64,000 bases of DNA, taken from contig NC_133971.1 in NCBI RefSeq assembly GCF_031877795.1, forward strand, positions 92,332,154 through 92,396,153, read 5' to 3'. The stretch is from Strix aluco. Taxonomy: Eukaryota; Chordata; Aves; Strigiformes; Strigidae. Below, piece after piece: positions 25,401 through 38,700 of the stretch (the first letter of the stretch is position 1; each line of letters begins with the position of its first letter). A model generated the notes under the pieces. That model saw only the letters and a program-made list of their open reading frames with translations. It had not been told where the DNA came from and did not search any database. The position numbers were made by a program, and so were the translations under genes.

Positions 25401-28400
25401 AAAGTAAATCAAGGTCTTGGTTTTAACCAAAGATTACACATCTGGCTTGGGATGTGTCTGCAGTTACAACTTTTTCTCCCCTTATCTGTGTGTACTCTGA
25501 GAGCTGCCATCTGAGGTACTTCTGGTGGCCTCTGGATTTGATCTTTGCAAGAAAAGAGACTTTCCCTGATGAAGCCTCTGTATCTTACATGATCATCCAA
25601 GTTGAATGACTTCTGGGAAGCCAAACTGTAATTCAAAAGGTTTCTTTGAGGAAAAAGTAAAACAGGACTGTTCTTAAATATGTATGTATAGTGAGGAAGA
25701 AACGACTGCTGCTTTCTAGTTTGCTGCAGGACATTTTTTATGGGATTTGTTTTCCCTAACTTTAGGCATCTTGCCTCACTTAACTGTGCTGTCTGTCTGA
25801 ATCTGATGAAGAGAGAATGACAGAGACCCTCCAGAGGATGATCCAGAGTATTGATTAAGACTCCTCTCCCAGATGAATTGACCAGAGGCAGTCTAGACTA
25901 GAAGGATCATGACTACGAGTATAATTTTTTTGAGAGTGACAAATAGGTGAGTTGAATCCTACCCTACATTTTCTTTTTTTGTTTGTTTCAACGCCTCTGG
26001 TGCACTTGAAAGTTGAAAGCTATTTCAGAGAAATATACTTAGGAATAAACACATGTGATTCTATTCACTGTGGAGAATTGCTGTTCCTAGTCAATGTCAG
26101 TGTGGCAGCAAATGATATAACACATTTAAACTAACCATCAAGGATAAAATGTCTTTTTTCCTGAATTGGTCCAACCAGGAATAATCGTGAAATACATAAT
26201 GATCAAAGAGGGAAGATGGTTCATGACTTGTACCCTCTTTAGATAAGCTGGATAAAGTTCAGCATTATGTCAGTGTGCTGTGTGATCTAATCATAAACAG
26301 ACTCTCTGAAACCTCTCTGTAATCTGCTCTTTCCTACTAGTTGTCGTTGTTCATAATGAAATAAAATATTTCATCATTAATACCCATCATCCTTCATTCA
26401 ATGGGAAGGGCAGATCTGTCTGCTGTTGCTGTCATCTTCTATTCTCCTCTCATTTCTATTTATTTCCATCACCTTTGTGAGTTAGGGCTGGATTTCACAA
26501 AAAGGTCACAAAAAGATCTACCTTTATACTAGATGGATTGCCAGATACATAAACAAATCTTCCTCTCTCTCTTTTGTTTTCCGTATTTCACTACATGTTT
26601 TTCAGACAAGCGGCAGGCAGAGCAGATAAGATAGATAAAAAATGGTGAGGTGGTATGAAGACACTCTGCCAGGGGAATTTTGATGTTCTCAGATCAAACC
26701 TCATAAGCTGCATAAATTACCACTGGTAAATCCAGAAAAAAAAAAATAAATGAAGAGAGCTAGAGATTAGGAAGTGATTATGTGCACTGGTGTGGCAGAA
26801 TCCCCTCTGAGGGTCAACTTTTCAAACAAGGTGTCTGCAAGATAATGTCTAGTTTGCTTCATTTTGGCACGAGGCAGCTTGTATGTGGTTGCAGCTTTCA
26901 TTCAGCAGCCTGACAGAAGTTCTCATGAAAAGAGGCAGTGATCCCAGGAAATGACATAGAAATCCCATTTCTTGGCACTTGAAGCTCTGCAGCTTTCTTT
27001 ATACTCTATTCCACCTCTTCTATCTGGTGTGCATTTAGGGATGGTTTTTCACAGCCTGGAATAAATAGTCTCAAAACACTTGGTAAAGGAGGGTGAATTA
27101 TTGCTCATCTCTTTGGCCGAAGTAGATAGTCCTGAATGAAAACCTGGAGCACACCAGCTCTGAATGTAGTTTTTTTTTCCATCCTACGTGGATGGACCTG
27201 ACCTGACCAAAAAGAAAAAGGGGGCTCCTGACCATTGTAACATGGTCTGGTAATAGCTTCTGTTAAGGTGTCTTCAGAGGAAGCAGCGAGTGGTCAAATC
27301 TAGGCTTTGTGTCTAAATATTTTATGCCCAGTGCTCAGATGAGGATGAATCCCACAGTATAACAGTTACAATCAACATCCAGCCAAAATGGAGGTATTCC
27401 AGCATGGCAGGGCTAAATTATGATTTTTTTAACATAATTGCAAATTAAGCAGGAGATGATTTCCACTGCTAAAAATCAAACTTCATACTAGAAAAGTCAT
27501 AAAATATCCACCATGGACTTGCCTCCAACATCACTGGTTTTAACCTGAAGAGTGTATGTCGTGTCTTCCATCATCTGCTCATCATTTATCACAGCTGGCA
27601 TCTCACACACAAGACTTCCGTTGGCATTTTTCAGCTTTGACAGCCATTCACCATAAGTAAATGTGGCCACTTCTTGATTAGTCAGGTTCTTCAGGATGAT
27701 CTGTGAAGAGCCAAAAGAAGAAAAGAGACTTCAGCTAAACTTCAACTACCATTTGAATGGGAGCAAAGATCAAACCTATAAAGTATGCAGTGTGGTAGGA
27801 TATGGGTGGAGCTTGGTCATGGCTTCAAAACCTGTACTGAGCTCTTCTGGGCTAAATGGAGGTCTCTGCTATAGACAATATTTGCTGTGGTGACTTGGCT
27901 GAGAAATGGTCTTCATAATATTGGACCTTTTCACGCATGGGGTAAAGCATAGAAAGAATCTGTTCCTCTGACATAAATTACAGACAAAGCTCATCTCTAA
28001 GAGAGTCAGACCTTTCCTGGAAGCCAGTATGGAATTAAATCTAAAGAAGAAATAACAGAGAATTATTGAAAACTTCAGCACCTCTCCTTGAAGCACACAG
28101 TATCTTTCTTTTGCCTGCCTCCTCTGTTCAAACACACAGCAATCATTGTAGAGATATACAACCCCAAACAAGTTAAAACAATGCACAAGATAAAATTAGG
28201 CCAGCAAAACTCAATGCTTCACACTCTTCTCCCTCTGGGAAAAGGTGGCAGAACAAACAGTATGCAACAGATATTAGTCACACTGTCTAATGTGCCATGG
28301 GAAGGAGCTCAGATGCTGTGGTGATAAGGACAGAAGAGGAACCTATTTAGAATAAATCCGTGAGTTACTCCAACAAAAACCTAACAAAATATCCACCTTT

Positions 28401-29740
28401 ATGTATCGTGTTGAATCCAGGCTCAGTGGAGCATCAGTCTACTGGGAAAAAGGCATTACACTTGCCTACAGCAAAAACCTAGCAGGAAATTCTCATTAAA
28501 TTGGGGGAGTTGGAGGGAAGAGAGGAGAAAGGGCTGCAAATTAGCATTTTTTCTTACCATCTAAGAGAAACAGATACCATATCTGAGTGTTGCAGTGCAT
28601 CAAGAAACAGTATCTTGCAAGACACATCTCTGCAAAGGCCATGGAAACATGAGCCCAAACACATCACAGAAGTGTGACACGATATTAGGAAGAAACAAAT
28701 CATGGAGTCATGGAAAATGTTAAATTCAAAGGGACACCTGGAGGTGTCTAGTCACACCTCCTGCTCCAAGCAGGGCTAACTGCCATGTCCAACTGAGTTT
28801 TGAAAACCATCAGGCTCTCCATCCTAAGGCTGCATCACTCTCACTGAGAAGACTTTTCCTTATATCCAGTCAGGATTTTCCCTATTGCAACTTGTGTCCA
28901 TTGCCTCCATGTCCTACCACTGTTCACTTCCGAGAAGAGACTGGATCGTTGGTATCTGCAATCTCCCTTTAAGCAGCAGAAGACTGCAATTAGATTCCCC
29001 CTTAGCCTTTTCTTCTCATGGCTTAAAAACGCCATTTACTTGTATGCCATATGTTTCAGCCCCTTCACTATCTTAGTGACCTTCTGCCCTACTCTCATAT
29101 ATCAGCTTAAGAAACTTATAAAACTTATCTTGAGATAAAATGTGCTCAAATTCTGTCCTCAAACTGCATGTGTCCCAGTCCATGCACTTCTGTTGACCCC
29201 AACCAAGCTTTGCTGGAGCCTTTAGGAGTTCAAAAGAAGAACATTGCTTCAGGTTATAAAAAACTGTTTTAAAGAGGGCAGTAACTACACTGAAGTTGAA
29301 GCAGTAGCTGTGCTATTTGTGCATTGTACTGTTCCTTGGGGGGGACACTCATCTGGGGTTTTCTCTCTGCCTGATGCTAAACAGGGATCTGTAACACATC
29401 ACCTTCATCCCAGAGGAACAGGACACCTTGCACTGTTGAAGCTATCCCACTTTTCTAAAAAGCTGCTTATTCACAGCTGGTGACACTATTATTTTGTGGT
29501 CAGGAAACTGCTCTGTGATTCAAGAGATGGTGAATCAAATCCTTGCTTCGAACCAAACAGAAATCAGGTCTCCACCATCCCAGCTGGTGCCCTCTCTGCT
29601 GGGCTACAGACCTGAAGGAAGTCTCCTCTGTCAAGGATGCGTGAACGAGGTCTACATCCTCTTAGGAGTCCAACCTAGAAACTTTTCTTTGGCTAAAATT
29701 TGCAAAGTTGAATTGTGAATAATCTCAGGTTGCTTGAAAA

Positions 29741-29771
<31 letters not shown>

Positions 29772-32700
29772 TTTCCCTCACCCTTGGTGCATAAACTCTT
29801 TGCTGGAAAAAGTTCAGCCAGCTCTACCTCTGCCCTGCTCAGAAATGACAGTGACTCTGTTAGTAACAAACTGTCCAGAGCAAAGCTTACAGGGAAATGT
29901 CAGGAAAGCAGCAGGGGGTAGAAACAGATTAGAGTTGCCAGCTGGAGTGCACTGGCAGACAGACAGATCAGACCTCTCAGAAATAACCAACCCATGTCCA
30001 TCACTCCAGATGCTGTCTGGGAAAAACTGTCTGGCTACTAAAAGCGCCAGAGCAAAATGCCTGCTCTTTCCACCCCCAGCCCCCCGTGATTTCATCCGTA
30101 TGCAGTGTCATGTAAACAGTTAGCACAGACAGAGCGAGCTATCTCGTTCTGGGATGGTGCTCCAGAGAGGAGCAGACAGGAAAAAGAGAATTATTGTAGG
30201 AGCTTCGTTCGCTCAAGGGAGATCACAGCACATGGAGGTAGCAGGAAACTCGTGGCAGACTGATTGGTCACTCACAGCGTGGGTACGATGCCTACCTTAC
30301 CTAGCATGAACCACCTGAATGCTGGGCATCCAGCCCAAAGCGCATCGTGTCGGCCCTCCCTACGGTCAGTGCTCGGAGCTGGGTACCAGCTGGGAGGCAA
30401 TGCATCCTACCCAAGCTGGGGGCAGGAAAACAGCCATTTGAGGCATCTCTCCCTCTCACAGATCCCTCTCTCTGCTGACTACAGAGGAGGCCTAAATAGT
30501 TTGGTAGAAGGGGTGAAAGCTGAACATAGCTTTTTCAACGACTAACGCAGCACAAAATGAATCCCATCCTACCAGGAGATGTTTGTGGGTGTTGCACACA
30601 CAGAGGATGATGTAGGATTTTGATGTGGATCGTGAGGGTCAAGGAAGTCATCTCGGGGAGCTGAGCTGAGACTATTTTTATTTTCTGTCTGTTCCACTCA
30701 GAAAAATTAGCTACCACTTGGCAATGAGACTCCTACTTTACATTGCATCTAAACAACTTTTTAGGATACCTAGAACTGTCTATGGACATCCTGCATGCTT
30801 TTAAGCTCAAACTTTATTGCTAATTATGCAAGGATTTTAACTGGGCTGTAGAACACCTATAAACAATGAAAAGAAGGCAGGACCAGTGTGTGTGAATGAA
30901 ATGTTGGCAATTTGCTTTGCAGCTGAGCAAATATTGTAGCAGACAGGAACTTTAAACCAGCAACTTGAAATTAATTGTGCACTGTATGATGTAACAGAAC
31001 AGCTTGACATGTCCCATCATTTGATTTACCTCCGCAGGGGCTCACACCCCACTAACACCAAAATACATAGGTCCTGGGATTCATCTTTAAAGACTCAACC
31101 ACAGGTTTTTATGGTTCTGTTTATGTCATTAGTCTTTGCTTAAAGACGGGGTCCTCTGACTGTAAAACAAACAGACTTTGTCGCAAAGAAAAACATTCAG
31201 CTTCAGCTGTATAATGAATTGTCTCAGATTCCCTTCATCTCCTTTATATAGAGGAAAAAGAACTGAATAAAGACCAAGTCCCACATTAAGGATTATTTGT
31301 GACGTCTGAATGCAATGTAATTAGTGCTTCATTAAGACAGCTTCTTATCTGCCTGACTTTGACAGCATAAAGTAACATTAAAATTCTGAGGGAAACAACT
31401 CTGCAGATTTAACAGTCTCACAATTCTTGTTATTTCACTCAGACAGCTTTCACCCCTTCTTATTTCTAGCTTTTCAACTTCATATCTAAGACACTGGGCA
31501 GCAGGCGGACTGAGGAACTGGCTAACCCAGGAGGAGGTTTCCAAAGCACGCATTTAGATGAGTTTCCTAATTAGAAGTCAGAATTTTTTTATGATGAGTG
31601 TGGTGAGGCACTGACACAGGTTTCCCAGAGAGGTGGTAGATGCCCCATCCCTGGAAATATTCCAGGCCAGGTTGGACGGGGCTCTGAGCAACCTGATCTA
31701 GTGGAAGATGTCCCTGCCCATGGCAGGGGGTTGGACTAGATGGCCTTTAAAGGTCCCCTCTAACCCAAACCAGTCTGTGATTCTATGGTTCTATTCTCTG
31801 ACTTTTCAGAAACACAGAGCAATATCATGGTAGCTTGTTGTGGAAGAACATGAGATTCAGCATTAGGTCAGAGGAAAATATCCAACCTCTATGTCTCTCC
31901 CAGCAGTGGTGAGATCCAAAATTATGTTTCCGTTTTGGAGAGTTTTCGGTGTATCTTTTTGTGCATAGCAATAATGAATAATATTCATTGTGGCCCAGCA
32001 CATCACTAATCAAATGTTGTTCTCTCTAGAGGATTAAGTATCAGCATTTAAAATGTATTGCCACTTTCAATGCAGTTTCAATCTTTGGCACCAAGTTCAT
32101 TAGTTTGCTGAGATTCTGAATGAAATTTCAATGTATTTTATCTAGACAGAAAAAAACAATATGACTACTTCCCTGCTTGTAAATTGAACATTTTGGCTGT
32201 GTACAACGTCATTGATAATTCATGCATTTTAATTGGTATTTATGCATTTCTATTTCTGGTAAACTAAAAGCAGTATAAATTATGACCAGCAACAGTTTAC
32301 AAAAAGACCAAAGAGAATTAAAAAGATCATTTATTGTTATTTTAATAGAACAAGGAAACTGAGAATATCTTGTGGATAAATGGAGCAACAAATGGTTAAT
32401 TATGGGGTTGATGGCTTAATCTAGCTTCTCATTTTACTGTGCTAGTTAGCACTAACTGTGAACCATCTGTCTGAGAGTTTAGCACTACCCCCACAAGTAT
32501 TTCATTATGCAGTTTTAATATGCACTTTTGACAGAAATGGAAATGGGCTCAGATCAGTTTTCATGTCACACCAGGCTACATAAGTTTTCAAGGCTAGAAT
32601 ACAAATCAGAGAACACGAATCCTTCCTCCCCTTTTCCAGAGCACTCCTGTCCTCACTCTCTGCTGGGAATGCAAATGTTATGTTTACCTTTGCAGGGAAG

Positions 32701-35700
32701 GTGGGAGAGAAAACTAAAAAATTAAGTTCTCTGTGTTTCACTGAGTTAGAAGATCCTCCATGCTCTGTTTCTTTAAGAACATTAGAAACTACAGGTAAAA
32801 TTTTCAAAAGCTTCTAAAATCCTTGTCTCAAAGAGTTGTGTGCATGGTCCACCTGTTGCTTCTGTAGAATTATTAGAGGGCTGTAAAGGGCCCAAATGAG
32901 GGACCTTTTTGCCCACTTCCCTGGGAAAGCCTTGCTTTGGGTGGGACATACAGCAGGCTGGATAACTGGCCTGAGCTGGGAACAGGAAGGTGGGAAGGTG
33001 CTACCTGCCACTAAAAGTGCTGCCATCCCTTGTCTTTGAGATATTGCTAATTCATGACTGCAAGATCTGGAATGTCTCTGGATGAATAAGCTTTATTTTA
33101 TTTCATTTTATATGAATATGATTTATAAAACTCAGGGGAAAGTATCAGGGAACTGGCAAAGGGAGTTTGACCAAGATGACTGAATCAAATCAGAGAACAG
33201 ATTGAGTTATTCCTTAGGCACAGAGAGAAAAATTGTGTGCCTGTGGCATCTATTCAGAAGATATATGCTGGAGGTCTAATGCTTTGGAAAGCTGCACAAG
33301 AGCTGCTGAGAAAAAAAGCTATGAGTGGCAATGCTCAAGTGAAAAAGGTCCTGGATGACAGAAATGTTTTTTAGTCCATGCTAATGGAGGTGAAGAGCAG
33401 TTCATCACTTCACTGGAAACTGGTGGCTACTTAGGACCAATGTTTAGAAACACATTATTTATGGGAAAAAGAAGGGCAGCTTCAGACTAGTTGAAAAGGG
33501 TAAACGATCCAACAGAAAAGTCATGCCTTACTCTTTCTGGCCATGGGTTAAGTTATTGGTTCTTAGCCTATTCTATAAAAAGTCAAGATACAGAAATCCA
33601 GCAGGATATCTAGTCCAGAAAAAACCATGCTAAATAAACATGGCAGATATGTGTTTCTCCCTTAATGACATCTGATGGTGTGGATCAGCACCTCACTCCA
33701 GCTGCCTCTTAGAAATTTAATTATAGGGACCCATATTTTAACTGCCCAAATCTAAGTGATCTTTACAAGGAGCTGGTGGTTTGGTAGAGAAGATAAAGGC
33801 ATAGTTGTGCTTTTGTTCAAGATAGGACAATAGGGAAAAGTACAATCAACAGAAGTGGTAGGAGCCATTTTGCATGTTCTATTCAAAATGCAAGATGAAA
33901 ATTACTTGTATGAACAAGAAAAGAAAGAAATCTGCCTGTATGCTAGAGGGAGAAGGGAAGGGGAGAGATGGGGTGTTTCACCTGAAAGGATGTGTTATTT
34001 GGAAATGTCCCACCCAGACCAGGCCCATGCTAGCTGTCCCTGCCTGGCAGAGGGACACCCACTCTTCCACAGGGTCAGAGCATGGCAAGGGTCTGCAGGA
34101 GCTGAGGATACCTCCCAGGGACCAGAAAATATTGCAGGTGCCCTGGGTGGCAAGCCAAGGCTCTTTTGCAGGGAGGGAGAGTGAGATCTAATAGCAGAGA
34201 CTGTGGTAAAGCTTTACAACACAGCTTTTGTCCTTGCTCTCTTCTTTTTTGACTCAATTCTTGCAGGAAAAAATCATGAGAAACCAAATGGAAAAATGTA
34301 GGAAATTAATAAAAGCGAGTCACTCGCTGCCTTTGTCCTCTTTCTCAAAGGCTGACAGGCTTCGACACAAGGTGCAAAGAGACGCGCGATGTGAGGTGCA
34401 TTACCCTTTCCAGGAACCAGTGCGGGCGAGTCCCCTTCCCATCCGTCCGGATCCTCATCTTCCTGAGGGGTGCAATATCGGCGATCTCCATAATGAAACT
34501 GTCCTGTTGGCCTCGCTCAAACCTGGAGGGATTGAAAGACCGAGGAGGTCTACCACTGCTTTACAGCATCGTTGTGTCTCAATCCCCTGTCCGTGCTACA
34601 ACTCGCACCTTGCCAACGACCTCAAATTAAAAGTTTATGAGTGCATGTTACTGGATTTGAGCTTTTCTGTCCTGCAGTCACTAGCTACTGTGTTTTTGGC
34701 AAGACGCCTCAGTACAGATTTGACAGGGATTCCTTCTCCTCTGGAAAATCAAGCCCATACAAGGCACCTGGAGTCGTTCCAGGCAGCCTGCAGCATACAT
34801 TATCACCCTGTTTGTAACCAGAACAATAGAGACTCACAGTCCTGTTTCTGCACATCGCCTTCCTCCTGGCATCTGCCCACGTGCCTGCCCTTAACCCATC
34901 CCAACTAGAAGGCAAAGCAATTTTGCTTAATCCTCTTTCGCTAAGATGTAGCACATAACTTTGCATTTGCCGCGGTGATAGACAGTTGCTGCAGCTCAGC
35001 TAAATATGGCAACCTGATTGCAAGTCAGAGCCCAATGCCTAAGTTTAGTAAGTGCAGGCAAATTGTGTTAGAAAGGAGCCAAAACTGACTGTCCTGCACT
35101 GCACTCCTGAATTTGGGGAATTTGGATTTGCAAACGAGCTCCGTGTTTGGTAAGAACCAGGGTGGGTTTGTGTGATATTGCATGAGAGATCTTACCCTAT
35201 GCTTGGCTGCTGTATATAGGCACAAGGATGTGTAGGAACTGCTCAACCATAGCAATCAGCAGAAAGCAGGAAAAAGGAAAAACAACTAACATATGCTTCT
35301 TGAAGAAGATATTACCACAGCCACCTTACCTCCCTCTTAGCATCAATTGTGCTAGGAAGAAGCCCTTGCCGCAGTGAAAGTGCTGCCTCAGGCTCAGTAT
35401 TACTCTGTTCCAAGCAAGTGAATCTTTTAGGTTTGCCCCCAAAATACTCTGGCAGACCTGCTGTGGGCTTGGAGATGGAAGTCCAGCCCTTTCTTGGCAG
35501 GAGACAGCCAAGTCCAGGGGGTCTACCGAGCACCACCAGGACCACTCTGCTGTTGAGGTTCCTCCTTTGAGCAAACTTCTCCTCGTGAGTGAGTGACCTG
35601 AGTATGCTGAGAGTTTTGGGGAGAGCTCTGCGAACGGTGGGAACTACCATAATGTAGACAATCCAAAATGACGGTATCTCGTTCCTAGCAATGTACTCAC

Positions 35701-38700
35701 CCTCCTATAGCAGTTCAGTGCAGTGCCAGGATATGGAGAAAAAAACATTTCTTTACCAACCTCTCCTCAGATTACACCCTGCAGCATGAATGTGATTATC
35801 CTCACACCATTATCTGAGCCTGCATAGCTGCAGATGTTAGCAATAGGGATTGGCTCGAGCCTCTCAGTTTTCATCCAGACATTGCTTTCCCTGCACTCCC
35901 AGAGGCATTGGGATAGGGTGTTTTGGTCCAAGTCCATTTCTAGTTATTAAGGGTTATGTTTGCTCTTTGAAAAACACCCTTCTCTTGTTATTTGTCTTTC
36001 TGTGGTACCGGATACCAAGACAGCCTGTCTCACTGTGAGAAAGAGAATGTGCTTTTGTGCCTGGACTGGATTGATTTCCTCATCTATTTGAGAAAAAGGT
36101 GTGACCCTCTCAGCCTGAATTATCCCATGATCCTATGGTCAGTTTTCATGACAATCACTATTACCTGAAAGCTTCATAGAAGTCTCTCACTCTGATCATT
36201 TCCAGGCTGAGCAACTCTAAGCTAAACAGTCTGTTAGCAAAAGAAACCATTATTTATCTTCAGTAAATGCCCTGTTTATAAGTTGGTAAGGCTGATACTC
36301 ACCTGCTACTTCCAAGAAGCCACTGTACTAGAGGGAAGCAATTGCTAAAGTGACAAACTGGGTGACCCAAGAGCTCTTTTCTATCCCTAATTTATATGAA
36401 TATGAACATAAGCCTGAAAAAAAATTGCAAAGAGAACAAGTACCCAGACAAGCTGACTGCTGCTATTCCTTTTCCAGGACACTGAAGCATTTATCTGAGG
36501 GATTTCATTAAGCTTTCCTACCCATGCCTGCACTTGTAAATATTTCTATTGCCCAGAGGTCTTGGCAATAACGGTAATGTAGCTAAAATTGCCTTAAATC
36601 TGGAGCAGGTTAGACAAACAGTTCTTCATAATGCACTAAGCTGCTGTGTGTGAATTGGCACTGGACAGCCCCAATAAAGATGAAGTGCCTTTTACCATTT
36701 GGTTGCAGTGGCTCTCACCCATCCCTCACTGGTGGTGCAAAGGCTGACGAGATTTCCGTCTGAAGCAAGAGCTGGGGAAGCCAGTGTTGTTAACAGCTGG
36801 ATGAAGACTGCTGGAGTGGTGTGGAAACAGGTGATATGTGTATTTGGGGACATGCATGTCCTCTGCAGAGCTGGGGGTGTGATACAGAGTGCCTCCAGCT
36901 AGCAGAGATGTGCTAGTACATCCTCAAAGAATAGCAGAGCATCCTGGGGATATTAATGTATTACTAGCTGTGTTTTACATGCCCTTCTTCTTTATACAGC
37001 CCCAAAGAATTTTCAACACCTTTTGCAGATCTTCTACTGGCAGAAGACAATGCAAGAAACTACTAAGATGCCAACTGTGTGGCTCTTCTTTATTACATTT
37101 TCATATCCTTTTATCAGAGATTATCCACCCCACCCACACAGACAAATATGATTTTTTTTATAGACCAGATCGTTTAGGGATATCACTTGCCTGACCAGGT
37201 GGAGCAAAACTGCAATCCCTCTCTTGAAGGGCTGGAGATGTCTTGGTCACTTTTAGAGATTTTTGGTTGATGTACTCTGATGTGAAGTCCTCTTTATGTT
37301 TACTTGCAAATACAAATAGTTGTGGTCCATTTTCCCACCTACTAGAATTGAACCTTGGGCTTAAAATAGTGGAAGACAGCCTAGTTTGGTATTGCCTGGG
37401 GTCTTGATGTCACGGATAGCCAGCCGCGCTGGTAACCCAGAGGCATTGCCCCACACATTGGTTGTCCCTCTGTGATGGGGAGCAGAGCTATGGTTTTCTG
37501 CATGACTCAGCTGTTTCTCATGGAGATTTTAGTCAGCAGCACCTCTGCTACGTTTTTCTCAGAGCAAACAAGGCTCGTGCTTGTTACTAACTAAACACAC
37601 GAAGGTTTCAAGCTTAGCTAAACATGCTTGCCCGCACACCTACTCTGCTATGACAGCTGTAAGTAAAACATCCCCTGAGCAAACAGCTCTATGCAGGGAG
37701 CCTTATCTTCAACTATCCAGCCCATACGTGATACACAAAGCTGGGGCAGAGGAACTGCATTGCCCGGAGGCTGGGGGAAGAGTCCAGCATCACCTCAGCA
37801 AGCTGAGCTCAAACCATATGGTCAAATGCGCTTGCCCTTCTGACACTCTGTAGATACTTTGCTGAATAAGATCAGAGGTAGTCAATTAATTAAATTTAAG
37901 CCTGATGAACCCATCTCTGAAACATGGTTAGTGGCACGTTCATTCTTGAGCGTGCCAAAACTTTCTGTAATGAGGGAGGTGCTAGAAAGGAACAGGAAAG
38001 CATTAGGAAATGGATCAGTGACATGTGGGGGTTTTTGGCTTACAGAAGTGCTCGGGTTACAGTGTTAGTTGTTTCTGCTGAAGAAAACATGAGATTTCAC
38101 CTTTTTAGCAAAATCAGAGCACGCAGTGCAGCACTCCACAGAGCTCACAGCCCATTTCCATCTCTGTACCGTAAGGCCACATCTGGGTGGACAGATGTCA
38201 TCGCGTGTGCCAGCTGCAGACATTAGAGTGGCACAGAGCCCAAGCTAAGGAGCCCGCTTCTCGGCAGGGCCCTCAGCTTACCAGCTCAGGTCCTGGCACC
38301 GCTCACGCAGCTTCTGGACCAAGCTGCCCGACATCTGTCCAGCTCAGAAAATGGGAAGAGCAGACGGGGGAGAGTCAGCACCTTCCCATCACAGGCACTT
38401 CGCAAGGCAGGTGTGTGCATGCTAGTTTATCTTTTTCATTATGCAGTTACTCACGCATTCCCATTAAATAATGTTTAAAATAAATTACTCATTTTTTCAC
38501 AAAAGATATGTTTTGCAGAAACTGCACCTGTGGTTTCATGCAATGTCCACAGTTCCTCCTGGAGCTGATGCAGGACTTCACAGTTCATATTTTTGTTCAC
38601 AACACTTATCTCTAAAGCAACGGAGGAACAGGTTAAACAAAACTTCTACAAATCACAAAGGATAGTTTCCCTGGTTACATGGTGCTCTCCTTTCCTCTGC

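Larger units (their letters stand above)
21611..27522 (-). other. LOXHD1 GC-AG intron, 5.9 kb
   Basis: The intron begins gcaagt (27522 downward) and ends tctccttccag. It holds a GT/G tract (22959-22984), an A15 run followed by AG repeats (23095-23116), and the nested CR1 pair (23689-24968). The part from 24970 to 27500 shows no repeat I recognise. Confidence 0.85.
27701..34404 (-). other. LOXHD1 intron within PLAT12, 6.7 kb
   Basis: GT-AG intron. It contains a minus-strand CR1 (28697-29095), a T27 tract (29748-29774) and a plus-strand CR1 3' end (31583-31794). The remaining segments, including 29800-31500 and 31800-34400, show no gene or recognised repeat. Confidence 0.8.

Noticed and set aside
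34228..34908. 226-codon plus-strand open frame, the longest in the window
   Set aside because: It runs antisense across the genuine LOXHD1 exon at 34405-34522, has no recognisable domain and no splice or initiation context.
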